Of a stretch of 49,988 nucleotides of DNA, positions 1-8,806 are shown in pieces. Each line of letters starts with the position of its first letter. Position 1 is the first letter of the stretch. The stretch covers positions 1 through 49,988 of the forward strand of contig JBDHZK010000004.1 in assembly GCA_039811865.1 (NCBI GenBank), written 5' to 3'. Made by a program: the position numbers and the translations under genes. This DNA comes from JBDHZK01 sp039811865 (GTDB taxonomy: Bacteria > Actinomycetota > Actinomycetes > Propionibacteriales > Propionibacteriaceae). Under the pieces are notes generated by a model. That model saw only the letters and a program-made list of their open reading frames with translations, ran no database searches and was not told where the DNA came from.

Positions 1-1264
1 GGGTCTTGTCGGCGTGCTTGGCCTCCACGACCTCTTGTCGCATGTGGACCAGCACCTCGGGGATGTTGATCTGCACGGGGCAGACCTCGTAGCACGCGCC
101 GCACAGCGACGAGGCGAACGGCAGCGACCGGTCGATCGGGCTGGCCACGCCACGAAGCTGCGGGGTGAGGATCGCCCCGATCGGACCCGGGTAGACCGAC
201 CCGTAGGCGTGTCCACCGACCTTTTGGTAGACCGGGCAGATGTTCATGCAGGCCGAGCAGCGAATGCAGCGCAGCGCCTGGCGTCCGGTCGGGTCCGAGA
301 GCACGTGGGTGCGCCCGTTGTCGACGAGGACGACGTGGACGTCCTGGGGTCCGTCGCCCTTGGTCTGGCCGGTCCAGAAGCTGGTGTAGGGGTTCATCCG
401 CTCGCCGGTGCTCGACCGGGGCAGCAACTGCAAGAACACCTCCAAGTCGGCGACGCTCGGCACGACCTTCTCGATGCCCACGATCGAGATCAGCGTTTCG
501 GGCAGGGTCAAGCACATCCGGCCGTTGCCCTCTGACTCCACGACCACCAGCGTCCCGGTCTCGGCGACCGCGAAGTTGGCCCCGGAGACGGCGACCTTGG
601 CCCGCATGAACTTGTCGCGCAGATGCGCCCGGGACGCCGCGGCGAGGTTGGCGGGGTTGTCGTCCAAGCCCTCGGGGGCGGCGACGCCGTAGCGACCCAT
701 CTCCTCGGTGAAGATGTCCCGGATCTCCGAGCGGTTTCGGTGGATCGCCGGGACGAGGATGTGGCTGGGCCGGTCGTGTCCGAGCTGGACGATCAACTCG
801 GCCAGGTCGGTCTCCCAGGCGGCGATGCCAGCCTCTTCGAGGGCCTCGTTGAGCTCGAGCTCTTGGGTGGCCATCGACTTGACCTTGACGACCTCGTCCG
901 AGCCGGTCGCCTTGACCAGGTCGATCACGATCTGGTTGGCCTCGGCCGCGTCCCGTGCCCAGTGGACGGTTGCGCCCGCCTTGGTCAGGGACTCCTCGAG
1001 TTGCTCGAGGTAGGAGTCGAGATTGCGCAGCGTCTTGTCCTTGATGGCGGCGCCCGCGTGGCGCAACTCCTCCCAGTCGTCCAACTCGGCGACGACACCG
1101 GCGCGTTTGGCGCGGATCGACCGCGTGGCGTGCAGCAGATTGTTGCGCTGGTCGGTCTTCTCCAGTTCGACCTTGGCGTTCTTCGGGAAGGCCGGCATCC
1201 CGATCAGGACGACGTCCGGCGGCGCGGGGGTCCGGCGGTGATCCGGCAGTGCTGGTGCGCTCAT
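1..1264 (-). CDS. lutB: LutB-type iron-sulfur lactate oxidation protein (3' end cut off)
   Basis: Iron-sulfur subunit of the LutABC (YkgEFG) complex that oxidises L-lactate to pyruvate. The ATG at 1264 follows lutA by two bases. About 421 residues are visible; the C-terminus lies left of position 1. The N-terminal part (about residues 60-300) is the LUD-type domain shared with LutC. It is followed by two ferredoxin-like cysteine clusters: C333-x2-C336-x2-C339-x3-CP (CIRCSACMNICP) and C388-x2-C391-x3-CP (CGACYEVCP). Both are intact, so two [4Fe-4S] clusters are expected. It is transcribed with lutA; a lutC may follow outside the window. The family call is secure; the lactate substrate is inferred from the family and the lutA neighbour. 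Confidence 0.92.
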   Translation of the reverse strand, partial: MSAPALPDHRRTPAPPDVVLIGMPAFPKNAKVELEKTDQRNNLLHATRSIRAKRAGVVAELDDWEELRHAGAAIKDKTLRNLDSYLEQLEESLTKAGATVHWARDAAEANQIVIDLVKATGSDEVVKVKSMATQELELNEALEEAGIAAWETDLAELIVQLGHDRPSHILVPAIHRNRSEIRDIFTEEMGRYGVAAPEGLDDNPANLAAASRAHLRDKFMRAKVAVSGANFAVAETGTLVVVESEGNGRMCLTLPETLISIVGIEKVVPSVADLEVFLQLLPRSSTGERMNPYTSFWTGQTKGDGPQDVHVVLVDNGRTHVLSDPTGRQALRCIRCSACMNICPVYQKVGGHAYGSVYPGPIGAILTPQLRGVASPIDRSLPFASSLCGACYEVCPVQINIPEVLVHMRQEVVEAKHADKT

Positions 1265-1266
1265 GG

Positions 1267-2022
1267 TCAACTCCTGGTGGAGGCCAGAATCTCGGCCAGA
1301 TGGATGGGCTTGGCGGCGGCGCGGGTGCGGGCCAGCGCCCCGCCGATATTGAGCAGGCAGGAGTTGTCGCCGGCGACCAGGTAGGCGGCGCCGGTGGCTG
1401 CTACGCACCGCACCTTGTCGGTGACCATGGCCACGGACACGTCCGGGTTCTTCATCGAGAAGGTGCCGCCGAAGCCGCAGCATTCGCGCTCGTCCGGCAG
1501 CTCCACCAGTTCGAGTCCCTCGACCTCGCGCAGCAGGCGATACGGGCGATCGCCCACCTTAGTCACCCGCAGGGAATGACAGGTCGGATGGTAGGTCACC
1601 TTGTGCGGGAAATAAGCGCCGACGTCGGTGACGCCCAGGACGTCCACGATGAACTCCGACAGGTCGTACGTCCGCTTCGCCAAGGATTCGGCGTTGACGG
1701 CCAGGGGCTCGTCCCCGCAGTGTCGGGCGACCAGCGCGTGCTGGTCGCGCACGGCACCGATGCACGACCCCGACGGGCCGACGATGTATTCGTACTCGTC
1801 GAACGCCTTCGCATAGGTCTTGACCGAGCCGAGCGCCTCGGGGAAGTACCCGGTGTTGGTGAACATCTGACCGCAGCAGGTCTGGGCTTCGGGAAACTCC
1901 ACCTCGCAGCCGAGCCGTTCGAGCACAGCCACGGTGGCCTTGAGGGTCTGGGGGAACATGGTGTCGTTGATACAGGTGGCGAACAGTGCGACTTTCTTGC
2001 CTGCGCCTGGAAGTGCGTTCAC
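1267..2022 (-). CDS. lutA: LutA-type (Fe)-S oxidoreductase, CCG-domain protein
   Basis: Heterodisulfide-reductase-like subunit of the L-lactate oxidation complex. I chose the GTG at 2022 (251 aa, normal LutA length), because the reading frame extends upstream only into low-complexity sequence and a GGAG-like site lies about 8 nt before this GTG. Two cysteine-rich CCG domains are visible: C17 with CCG at 49-51 (CCGQMF), and CCG at 181-183 (CCGFGGTFS). They bind a non-cubane or [4Fe-4S] cluster in the family. The stop lies two bases before the lutB start, so the two genes are one operon. Confidence 0.92.
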   Translation of the reverse strand: MNALPGAGKKVALFATCINDTMFPQTLKATVAVLERLGCEVEFPEAQTCCGQMFTNTGYFPEALGSVKTYAKAFDEYEYIVGPSGSCIGAVRDQHALVARHCGDEPLAVNAESLAKRTYDLSEFIVDVLGVTDVGAYFPHKVTYHPTCHSLRVTKVGDRPYRLLREVEGLELVELPDERECCGFGGTFSMKNPDVSVAMVTDKVRCVAATGAAYLVAGDNSCLLNIGGALARTRAAAKPIHLAEILASTRS

Positions 2023-2270
2023 GGACGGCTCCGGTTCGGCCGGGGATGATGGCGAAGGGGGCGCTGGCACGAAGCCAAACGACCCCGTTCGCTGTTCACC
2101 ATAGGCTCCCGGCCAGGTTGCTGTCCCGCCGTAACCCAAACCTGTGAATCGGTCGAACACCCTTGACGTGGTGGAAATGCGCGACCTGCGGGGCGACGGA
2201 ACGCCGGTGCGGCCCAGCGGGCCCACCCCGCCCCACCGAGCACCGCGCTCCGCGTGCCATACTCCGCGCC
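2023..2270. promoter_or_regulatory. Divergent promoter region, lutA / hypothetical protein
   Basis: A 248-bp gap between the divergent starts of lutA (minus, 2022) and the hypothetical gene (plus, 2271). On the plus strand a CATACT box at 2258-2263 ends 7 nt before the ATG, which suggests a leaderless transcript. No convincing operator was found. Confidence 0.45.
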
Positions 2271-2660
2271 ATGAGTGGACTCGGGACGGCGCAGTACCCC
2301 TGGCAACTGGTGACCTCGGACGGCATCGACTACGTCTCCTACTTGGATCAGGCGGCCCAGCCGCCGGTACTGGTTTGCCAAGCTGGGCTGGTGTCCTATC
2401 GCTATCGAATGGAGGCGATCAGCGACCTGGCCGCGATGCTTGCTGCCAGTGGCGAGTGGCACGATCTCGGCGGCGTCGAGGAAGACCAGACCCCGGCGGC
2501 GGGCAGCGTCGAGGCCTGGGGACGCTCGCCGGACAACCCGGTCGGTGGCTGGTACGGACTGGTTCCGGGGCTGCGCGGCCAGTTCGCGACATTCCTGGCG
2601 CCCCTGCTGCAAGAACTCGGCCTGGCCGACCTGCTGGATGGCCGCGTCCGGGCGCGCTGA
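2271..2660 (+). CDS. Conserved actinobacterial hypothetical protein
   Basis: A 129-residue soluble protein starting MSGLGTAQYPW. The upstream in-frame extension is rejected because the ATG at 2271 sits 7 nt after a -10-like CATACT (leaderless). It has an N-terminal stretch with alternating hydrophobic residues and a strongly conserved-looking core, VEAWGRSPDNPVGGWYGL, around residues 80-97. No catalytic motif, signal peptide or membrane segment is seen. It resembles small hypothetical proteins known in many actinobacteria, but I cannot assign a function. It precedes the isomerase-like gene by 74 bp on the same strand. Confidence 0.75.
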   Translation: MSGLGTAQYPWQLVTSDGIDYVSYLDQAAQPPVLVCQAGLVSYRYRMEAISDLAAMLAASGEWHDLGGVEEDQTPAAGSVEAWGRSPDNPVGGWYGLVPGLRGQFATFLAPLLQELGLADLLDGRVRAR

Positions 2661-2734
2661 ACCGGGCCTGCCCCCTGCCCAGGAGGCGTCCGCCGCTCAG
2701 CTTGGCCTGCGGACGTCCGCGTAAGCTGACCGAC

Positions 2735-3541
2735 GTGATTTCGCCCCGGGCGACCAGCAAGGTCGGGCTCTCGACGACCTCGGTTTACCCCGAATCCACT
2801 GCCAGCGCCTTCGAGGTGGCCAGCGTGCTCGGCTACGACGGGGTCGAGATCATGGTCGGCGTCGATCCCATCTCGACCGATGTGGACGCCATCGCGAAGC
2901 TCCGCGACTATCACCAGGTTCCGGTGCTCGCCATCCACGCCCCCTGCCTGTTGATCTCCCAGCGCACCTGGGGCACCGACTCGTGGGCGAAGCTGGAGCG
3001 CTCGGTCGCCGCCGCCCAGCGACTCGACGCCGAGGTGGTCGTGGTGCATCCGCCGTTTCGCTGGCAGCGCGATTACGCCGAAGGCTTCGTCGACGGGGTC
3101 AGGCGGCTGAACGAATCGTCTCCGGTCAAGGTGGCGGTAGAGAACATGTACCCGTGGCGCGCCCCGGGCGGCGGCGACTTCAAGGCATACCTGCCCACCT
3201 GGGACCCGTCGATGCTCGATCTCGATTACCTGACGCTGGATTTGTCGCATGCCTCGACCTCGCGGCGCCGCTCCCTCGACTACCTCCGCGACTGGGGCGA
3301 ACGGCTCACCCACGTCCACCTGACCGACGGCTCCGGCTCGCTCAAGGACGAGCATCTCTTCCCCGGTCAGGGCGACCAGAATGCCGACCTCGTCCTGCAG
3401 GAGTTGGCACTGGCCGGGTTCGGGGGGCACGTGGTGGCCGAGGTCAACTGCCGCCGCTCGGGCAGCCGCGCCCAGCGCGAGGCCGATCTCGCGGCGACCC
3501 TCGCATTCGCCCGTAGGCACCTCGGTCAACTCGCGGCCTGA
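2735..3541 (+). CDS. Sugar phosphate isomerase/epimerase-like TIM-barrel protein
   Basis: A 268-residue AP-endonuclease-2-type TIM barrel (xylose isomerase-like fold). The GTG at 2735 follows TAAGCT (2722-2727) by 7 nt, a leaderless arrangement; no Shine-Dalgarno site is present. Likely metal-site motifs are VHPP, VAVENMYPW, LDLSHAS and HVHLTDG, which occur in the usual order for this family. In other actinobacteria (M. tuberculosis Rv0498, from memory) this gene lies near ppx and proline-metabolism genes, and here proline dehydrogenase follows 60 bp downstream. The substrate is unknown. Confidence 0.85.
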   Translation: MISPRATSKVGLSTTSVYPESTASAFEVASVLGYDGVEIMVGVDPISTDVDAIAKLRDYHQVPVLAIHAPCLLISQRTWGTDSWAKLERSVAAAQRLDAEVVVVHPPFRWQRDYAEGFVDGVRRLNESSPVKVAVENMYPWRAPGGGDFKAYLPTWDPSMLDLDYLTLDLSHASTSRRRSLDYLRDWGERLTHVHLTDGSGSLKDEHLFPGQGDQNADLVLQELALAGFGGHVVAEVNCRRSGSRAQREADLAATLAFARRHLGQLAA

Positions 3542-3601
3542 TCCGGTTCCCCTTATCGGAGCGGGTTTGCGGCGATAGAGTTTGGACGATTCGGAGGTCC
3601 C

Positions 3602-4531
3602 ATGCTGCGGTCGTCCCTGCTCGCGATGGCGAGCAACAACAAGTTGAAGAACGTCGTGACCGCTTTGCCGCCCACGCGCGCGGTCGTCTCGCGATTTGTC
3701 TCCGGCGAGACGGTCGGCGAAGCGATCCCGGTGCTGAAACGGCTGGCCGACGACGGCCTCCTCACCACGGTCGACTTCCTGGGCGAGGACGTCGTCACCA
3801 AGGCCCAGGCCGACAAGACGGTCACCACTTACCTCGATCTGTTGCAGTGGCTGGCGGCCGAGCGCCTCACCCACACCGCCGAGGTATCGGTGAAGCTATC
3901 CGCTCTCGGGCAAAAGCTCCCAGGTGAGGGCCATCAGATCGCGCTCGACAACGCCCGCACCATCTGCACGGCGGCACAAAGCTTCGGGACGACCGTGACC
4001 CTCGACATGGAGGACCACACGACCACCGACGACACGCTGGCTGTCTTGCGCGAACTGCGGACGGATTTTCCCTTCCTCGGCGCCGTGCTGCAGGCCTACC
4101 TGCACCGCACCCACGACGACTGCCGCGCGCTGGCGACCCCCGGCTCCCGGATCCGGCTGTGCAAGGGTGCCTATAACGAACCCGCCGAGGTCGCCTACCG
4201 CGACGCCGCCGCGGTGGACAAGTCGTACGTGCGTTGCCTGCGGACCCTGATGGAGGGCCAGGGCTACCCGATGGTGGCCACGCACGACCCCCGTCTGATC
4301 GCGATCGCCGGCGAACTGGCGTCCCGCAACGATCGTGGCGCGGACTCGTTCGAATACCAGATGCTGTTCGGAATCAGGCCGAGCGAGCAGCGGCGCCTCG
4401 CCGCCGCCGGTAACCGCGTCCGGGTGTACGTGCCGTTCGGCACCGACTGGTACGCCTACTTCATGCGTCGGCTGGCCGAACGCCCCGCGAACGTCGGGCT
4501 GCTCGTCAACGCGCTGGCGCGGCGCCGGTGA
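3602..4531 (+). CDS. Proline dehydrogenase (monofunctional)
   Basis: FAD-dependent oxidation of L-proline to pyrroline-5-carboxylate. It has 309 residues, normal for stand-alone bacterial ProDH. A strong GGAGG lies 6 nt before the ATG. The beta-alpha barrel motifs are present: SVKLSALGQ, LCKGAYNEP (proline/FAD site), FEYQMLFGIR and RVYVPFGTDWYAYFMRRLAERP near the C-terminus. The arginines expected to bind the proline carboxylate are in the last motif. The stop codon overlaps the start of the next gene (GTGA), so the CPBP protein is translationally coupled. No P5C dehydrogenase gene is in the window. Confidence 0.95.
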   Translation: MLRSSLLAMASNNKLKNVVTALPPTRAVVSRFVSGETVGEAIPVLKRLADDGLLTTVDFLGEDVVTKAQADKTVTTYLDLLQWLAAERLTHTAEVSVKLSALGQKLPGEGHQIALDNARTICTAAQSFGTTVTLDMEDHTTTDDTLAVLRELRTDFPFLGAVLQAYLHRTHDDCRALATPGSRIRLCKGAYNEPAEVAYRDAAAVDKSYVRCLRTLMEGQGYPMVATHDPRLIAIAGELASRNDRGADSFEYQMLFGIRPSEQRRLAAAGNRVRVYVPFGTDWYAYFMRRLAERPANVGLLVNALARRR

Positions 4532-5385
4532 CGACCTCGGACACCGCCGGTGGGCTGCCTACCCACGATGCCGAGGCCGGCAACGAGCCGGCCGCCACCG
4601 CTGCCGAACTGGCCGCGCTCTTGACCGATGCGCCGCCCGAACCCCCCTGGCGTCCCCGTTTCGGCCTCGAAGTGCTCTTGGTGTTGGGGGTCTCGCTCGG
4701 CCAGTCGGCGGTCTACTCGGTCTTGTCGATCGCCGACAAGCTGACCCGGGCCAAGCCGCTCAACCAGCAGACGACGACCATGAACCCGTCGTATACGCCG
4801 GACCGGCCGTGGCTCGATCTCGCCTATCAGGTGTGCTCGATCACCTTCCCGCTGGTGCCGGCCCTGCTGTGCCTCTACCTGCTCTCGCTGACGCGTGATC
4901 GGGCCGCTATCGGCTTCGACTTGCGGCGGCCTGTCAACGACGTGACCCGCGGGCTGGGCCTGGCCGCGCTGATCGGCATTCCGGGGCTGGGGCTCTACCT
5001 CGCGGCGCGTGCGCTGGGCTGGAACACCAACGTCGCGGCGGCGAACCTGGCCGCGAATTGGTGGACCGTCCCGGTACTGGTCGCTTTGGCCCTCACCAAT
5101 GGCGTCCTGGAAGAGGTCGTCATGCTCGGCTACCTGTTCAACCGGTTGCGGCTCATTGGCTGGGGGCCGGTGGCCTACCTGTTGACCAGCGCTCTCCTGC
5201 GCGGCAGCTACCACCTGTATCAGGGCTTCGGCGGATTCGTCGGCAACGTCGTGATGGGCGTCGTCTTCGGGATGGCGTATCTGCGGTTCCGGCGTGTCAT
5301 GCCACTGGTGATCGCCCACGCGCTGCTGGACGTCGCCGCGTTCGTCGGGTACGCGGCGCTCGCCCCGCTGGTGGACTGGTTGTAG
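4528..5385 (+). CDS. CPBP-family intramembrane protease-like protein
   Basis: A 285-residue polytopic membrane protein of the CPBP (CAAX protease/bacteriocin-processing) family. The GTG start overlaps the proline dehydrogenase stop by 4 bp. A hydrophilic N-terminus of about 45 residues precedes several membrane segments. Motif 1 is the glutamate pair E195-E196 (EEVVMLGYLFNRL); the arginine usual in EExxxR is missing. Motif 2 is RGSYHLYQGFGGFVGN, and motif 3 is IAHALLDV with the His/Asp pair. Active-site Glu and His residues are retained, so it may be active; the substrate is unknown. Confidence 0.85.
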   Translation: MTTSDTAGGLPTHDAEAGNEPAATAAELAALLTDAPPEPPWRPRFGLEVLLVLGVSLGQSAVYSVLSIADKLTRAKPLNQQTTTMNPSYTPDRPWLDLAYQVCSITFPLVPALLCLYLLSLTRDRAAIGFDLRRPVNDVTRGLGLAALIGIPGLGLYLAARALGWNTNVAAANLAANWWTVPVLVALALTNGVLEEVVMLGYLFNRLRLIGWGPVAYLLTSALLRGSYHLYQGFGGFVGNVVMGVVFGMAYLRFRRVMPLVIAHALLDVAAFVGYAALAPLVDWL

Positions 5386-5448
5386 GCGCTCGGCATGACT
5401 GGGACCAAATCCGGGAAACCGCGGCATGCGGGGCCTCGCTCGCCGGCT

Positions 5449-5478
5449 TTGCCGGGGTCCGCCGGGCGCCGGTATAGT
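5449..5478 (+). promoter_or_regulatory. Promoter of tRNA-Thr
   Basis: TTGCCG (5449-5454) and TATAGT (5473-5478) are separated by 18 bp, with the -10 ending 24 nt before the tRNA. This is one of the best sigma-70-type matches in the window. Confidence 0.6.
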
Positions 5479-5502
5479 CTGGCTCGGCCGGTCTCCGGTC
5501 CG

Positions 5503-5578
5503 GCCGCCTTAGCTCAGTCGGCAGAGCGGCGCACTCGTAATGCGCAGGTCTGGGGTTCGACTCCCCAAGGCGGCTCCA
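5503..5578 (+). tRNA. tRNA-Thr (anticodon CGT)
   Basis: A 76-nt cloverleaf. The acceptor stem GCCGCCT pairs with AGGCGGC. The D arm is GCTC/GAGC. The anticodon stem GCGCA/TGCGC encloses the loop CTCGTAA (anticodon CGT). The T arm is TGGGG-TTCGACT-CCCCA. The CCA end is encoded. Confidence 0.97.
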
Positions 5579-5584
5579 GCACCA

Positions 5585-5647
5585 CCCCAGCCCAGGCGGC
5601 TCGAAGCGTCCCTCGTCCGGCCACCGCCCAAGGACGCAGGGGCTGGG
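5585..5647. terminator. Nested stem-loop between tRNA-Thr and the convergent LssY_C gene
   Basis: Outer arms (CCCCAGCCC at 5585-5593 and GGGGCTGGG at 5639-5647) enclose inner arms GCGTCC (5606-5611) and GGACGC (5632-5637). It lies between the tRNA end and the convergent stop at 5661. There is no T-run, so bidirectional termination is inferred from position. Confidence 0.35.
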
Positions 5648-5660
5648 CCGACCGGGGTCC

Positions 5661-7061
5661 TCACAACTCTTCGGGCTGACCCCGTCGAGTGCGTCGAGCG
5701 GAGCCCTTCTCGCGCACCCACTGGCGCGAGGCGTCCGAGGTCGCCGACATGACCGCCAGCAGCGTGAGGCCGGTATTCAGGAAAGAGCCGGGCCCGAAGT
5801 TGTCCGGCGGGGTGGCGCTGGCTTGGGCCAGGGTGGCGATCGTCAAGAACGTCAGCACCCCGAGCAGTCCGACCCTCGCGCGCTGGTAGCCGAGCAACGT
5901 CAACCACATCAGTCCAGCCGGGATCGAGCCGATCCCCAGCGCCACCAGGCCCACGACGGCGGCGGGGACACCGACCTCGTCGAGTACCCGACGAAGTTCG
6001 GCGTCGGGAGCAAAGCTGATCCAGATTGCCCCGGCAAGAATCGCCAAGGTGTTGAGCGCCACCAGCACCGAAGTCAGGATCAGCGACGCCGGCGGCCGGC
6101 CCTGCCGTCGAATGCGGTCCCTGGCAAGCATTTTCATAGCGCCACGCACTGCGGTCCCGGTCTCGGGTTCCTCACCCGGCGGGTCGGGGACCACCACCAG
6201 GAGGTTGCCATCGGTGTTGATCCGATCGCCGCCGCCATTTCGGCTGTGATACGCGGTGGAAAAGTCCCGGACGACTCGAACCTCGGTGTCCGGATCGAAC
6301 CAACGCAGCGTATCGACGATGTAGTCACGCTCGATGTCGATGTTCGCATCGATCTTGTGCGTGACTTGCAGCGTGAACAGCGAAAGACCGACGGCGCGGT
6401 CGTAGGTACCGGCGGCCAGCCAGTCCACCCGATATCCGCCCGGCAGCAGCCAACCCTCAGGGCAGGGCCAGAACCGGACGTGGTGGCGCCGGCTCGGGTT
6501 CCCCTTCACCTCTTGCTGGTAGGCGAATGCCTGCGGCTTCCCGAACAGCATCAGGGGGCTGACCGGGGCGTCCTCATAGGAGCGGCGAAGAAACCAACTC
6601 AGGATGATCTTGACCGTACTGCGAAGACTGATGTCGTCGGCACGACGCCAACCCGCCGCGATCATGGCCGTGTGAATGGACTTCGCGTCGCCCAGGAAGG
6701 CCAGATTGACCGGATCGCCAAGTAGCCCGTCGGAGGTTCGGGTGCGGCCGATGAAGTAGTCGGGAACGTAGACCTTGGTGAGGATGGCGTGGATGCGTGG
6801 CAGAGCCACGTAGGTCAACAACCCCCAGAACGCGATCAGGTACGGCAGCCGGGTGGGCGACCAGGCAACCCCGGCCAGGAGCAAGATCCAGGCCAGCCAA
6901 ACCGCGCTCCCCGCCGCGGCGACCACGAAGACACCGTCGAGAGTCTCGGTCAGAGTGAAGCGGCGGACAGCCTCCTCGTGCACCTTGACGGGCGCGCGGT
7001 CGTAGCGCGGTGGGCCCGTCAGCTCAGGCAGCGGGGCAAGCGGGAGACTCTTGTCCGACAC
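5661..7061 (-). CDS. Membrane protein with LssY C-terminal-like domain
   Basis: A 466-residue protein. Two N-terminal membrane segments (about residues 42-62 and 72-92) precede a soluble region of about 100-290 that matches the LssY_C pattern: GDPVNLAFLGD, AAGWRRADDISL, LFGKPQAFAYQ, RRHHVRFW, THKIDANIDIERD. Three further hydrophobic segments follow (about 325-440), then a short basic tail. The LssY_C domain is often found with PAP2/DedA-type membrane proteins and has no settled function. The GTG at 7061 follows TAGCAT by 6 nt (leaderless). It is convergent with tRNA-Thr. No DedA or PAP2 catalytic motif is visible. Confidence 0.75.
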   Translation of the reverse strand: MSDKSLPLAPLPELTGPPRYDRAPVKVHEEAVRRFTLTETLDGVFVVAAAGSAVWLAWILLLAGVAWSPTRLPYLIAFWGLLTYVALPRIHAILTKVYVPDYFIGRTRTSDGLLGDPVNLAFLGDAKSIHTAMIAAGWRRADDISLRSTVKIILSWFLRRSYEDAPVSPLMLFGKPQAFAYQQEVKGNPSRRHHVRFWPCPEGWLLPGGYRVDWLAAGTYDRAVGLSLFTLQVTHKIDANIDIERDYIVDTLRWFDPDTEVRVVRDFSTAYHSRNGGGDRINTDGNLLVVVPDPPGEEPETGTAVRGAMKMLARDRIRRQGRPPASLILTSVLVALNTLAILAGAIWISFAPDAELRRVLDEVGVPAAVVGLVALGIGSIPAGLMWLTLLGYQRARVGLLGVLTFLTIATLAQASATPPDNFGPGSFLNTGLTLLAVMSATSDASRQWVREKGSARRTRRGQPEEL

Positions 7062-7088
7062 GCAGCCATGCTAGGGCGGGGAGGCACC

Positions 7089-8708
7089 TCAGCCGACTTC
7101 GCAGGTCGTGCCGTTCGCCGGCGGGGTGCCAGTCGTCAGATACTTCACGACCGCCTGATCGATGCACTTGGACTTGCCGCCGTACTGCGCATGGCCCTCG
7201 CCGTGCAGGGTCAGCAAGACTCCCGACTCCAACTGCTTGGCCATCCACACGGCCTGCTGGTACGGGGTTGCGGAGTCTCCGGTCGCCCCGACGACGAGGA
7301 TCGGCTTGGCCCCGGGCGCGGTGATGTGCAGCTTCGGCGCGGGCTGGGCGGCCCACAGCGGGCAGACGAGGCCGGGTCCGAAGAACTTGCCGAAGACGGG
7401 CGCCTTCGTCTGATCGGTCAACCAATCGCGCTTGGCCGCCTCGACGCCGTCGTCGTTGACGTCGGCGCACAGGATCGCCGGGAAGGAGTAGAACCGGCCG
7501 GAATAGGTGCCGTCGTCCTCGCGGCCATTAAGGAAGTCACCGGCCCGCAACAGTGCGGCACCGTTGCGTCCCTGGATGGCCAGTTGCAGCGCCTGCAGCA
7601 GGTACTCCCAGTACTTCTCATCGCCGTACAAGAAGGCGCCGACGCCCATCGTGGCCAACGTCTGCGTCAGCTTGCGATCGCCCACGGTGATCGGATTGGC
7701 GTCCAGATCGTTCAGGAAGCGCACGATCCGAGCGACCACCTCGTCCTGCGACTTGCCCAGGAAACAACTCCGCTTGGCGCACCAGGAGGCAAAGTGCTGC
7801 AGCGCCAGGTCGAAGCCCATGGCCTGGATGACCGAGGTGTCGTCGGTGATGTTGACCGCGGAGTCCAGCACCAGCCGCCCGACGTTCTTCGGAAACAGTT
7901 GCGCGTAGACGGCGCCGACATAGGTGCCGTAGGAGTAGCCCAGGTAGTTGAGTTGCGGATCGCCCACGAGTTGGCGCATCAGATCAAGGTCTCGGGCCGT
8001 GTCCTGGGTGCTGATGTGAGCCAGCAGCGGCCCGGAATGGGTCAAGCAGGAGGTAGTGAACTTCTTCGTGGCGGCGATCATCGCGTTCATCTCGGCCTCA
8101 TCGTCAGGCGAGGAGTCGATGTCGGAGTAGGCGTCCGCATCCTTGTCCCCGAAGCAGACAACCGGGGTCGACTGGCCCGACCCACGGGTATCCCAACCGA
8201 GAATGTCGAAGCCCTCCAGGCCCGCCCTCGCGAAACCGGCGACCATGTCGGTGCCCGGTTCTCCCGGACCCCCGGGGTTGATGAACAACGTACCCAGCCT
8301 GGGTGACTTGGTGGCCGGCTGGCGTTGCAGGGCAAGGGTGATCGCCTGGCCATCCGGATGGGCGTAGTCGAGCGGGACGGCGATCTTCGCGCACTCATTG
8401 GTGCCACAAGTGCGCCATTCGACCTTCTGCTTGAGGTAGCGCTCCATGCCGTTGCCCGGGGGCGGGTCGACGAAGCCCTTGGGCTTGACGTTGGGCACGG
8501 GAAGCTTCAGCCGATCCGGGGACGTGCCCTTGGCCGCGCCCGTCGTGGCAGGCGCCGTGGGTGCGGTCGACGGCGAGGAGGTGGACGTCCCGGTCGGCGT
8601 CGCGGCGCCCTGCGGCACGTCCAGCCGCTCGCCCGTGGCCGAGCAGCCGAGTAAGGACAAAGCCAATACCACGGCTGCGACAAGCGCGGACTTCCTGGGG
8701 GCGGTCAC
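7089..8708 (-). CDS. Secreted alpha/beta-hydrolase lipoprotein (TAP-like tripeptidyl aminopeptidase family)
   Basis: A 539-residue exported hydrolase. The signal peptide ends in a lipobox with the lipidated cysteine at C22 (LLGCSA), followed by a Ser/Thr/Pro/Ala linker. The nucleophile elbow is GYSYG with S259; the oxyanion loop is NPGGPGEPG. The C-terminal TAP-like domain carries the acid in GATGDSATP and the histidine in GEGHAQYGG. Cysteines CGTNEC and CLTHSG suggest disulfides. The family (S33, SlpD/E-like) cleaves short N-terminal peptides; the substrate here is unknown. The GTG at 8708 lies 6 nt after TAGGCT, so it is probably leaderless with its own promoter. Confidence 0.9.
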   Translation of the reverse strand: MTAPRKSALVAAVVLALSLLGCSATGERLDVPQGAATPTGTSTSSPSTAPTAPATTGAAKGTSPDRLKLPVPNVKPKGFVDPPPGNGMERYLKQKVEWRTCGTNECAKIAVPLDYAHPDGQAITLALQRQPATKSPRLGTLFINPGGPGEPGTDMVAGFARAGLEGFDILGWDTRGSGQSTPVVCFGDKDADAYSDIDSSPDDEAEMNAMIAATKKFTTSCLTHSGPLLAHISTQDTARDLDLMRQLVGDPQLNYLGYSYGTYVGAVYAQLFPKNVGRLVLDSAVNITDDTSVIQAMGFDLALQHFASWCAKRSCFLGKSQDEVVARIVRFLNDLDANPITVGDRKLTQTLATMGVGAFLYGDEKYWEYLLQALQLAIQGRNGAALLRAGDFLNGREDDGTYSGRFYSFPAILCADVNDDGVEAAKRDWLTDQTKAPVFGKFFGPGLVCPLWAAQPAPKLHITAPGAKPILVVGATGDSATPYQQAVWMAKQLESGVLLTLHGEGHAQYGGKSKCIDQAVVKYLTTGTPPANGTTCEVG

Positions 8709-8750
8709 GCGTTCAGCCTAGACGGCGGGGACGATGCCGGCCAGAACGAT

Positions 8751-8784
8751 CCACAGCCGCCCAAGAGGCCCCGGGCGGCTGTGG
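8751..8784 (-). terminator. Perfect 12-bp stem-loop after the DoxX gene
   Basis: CCACAGCCGCCC (8751-8762) and its exact complement (8773-8784) flank a 10-nt loop. It lies 22 nt beyond the DoxX stop and before the promoter of the hydrolase gene. No T-run follows, so it would be a U-less hairpin terminator or an mRNA end-stabiliser. Confidence 0.5.
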
Positions 8785-8806
8785 CAGGCGGTCCGCAAAG
8801 TTCGGC

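Noticed and set aside
2402..3874. A 490-codon minus-strand frame
   Set aside because: It spans the antisense of three supported genes with good starts and has no family features.
5503..5578. tRNA-Thr as an integration site
   Set aside because: No direct repeat of the tRNA 3' end and no integrase gene was found nearby; the same holds for tRNA-Pro.
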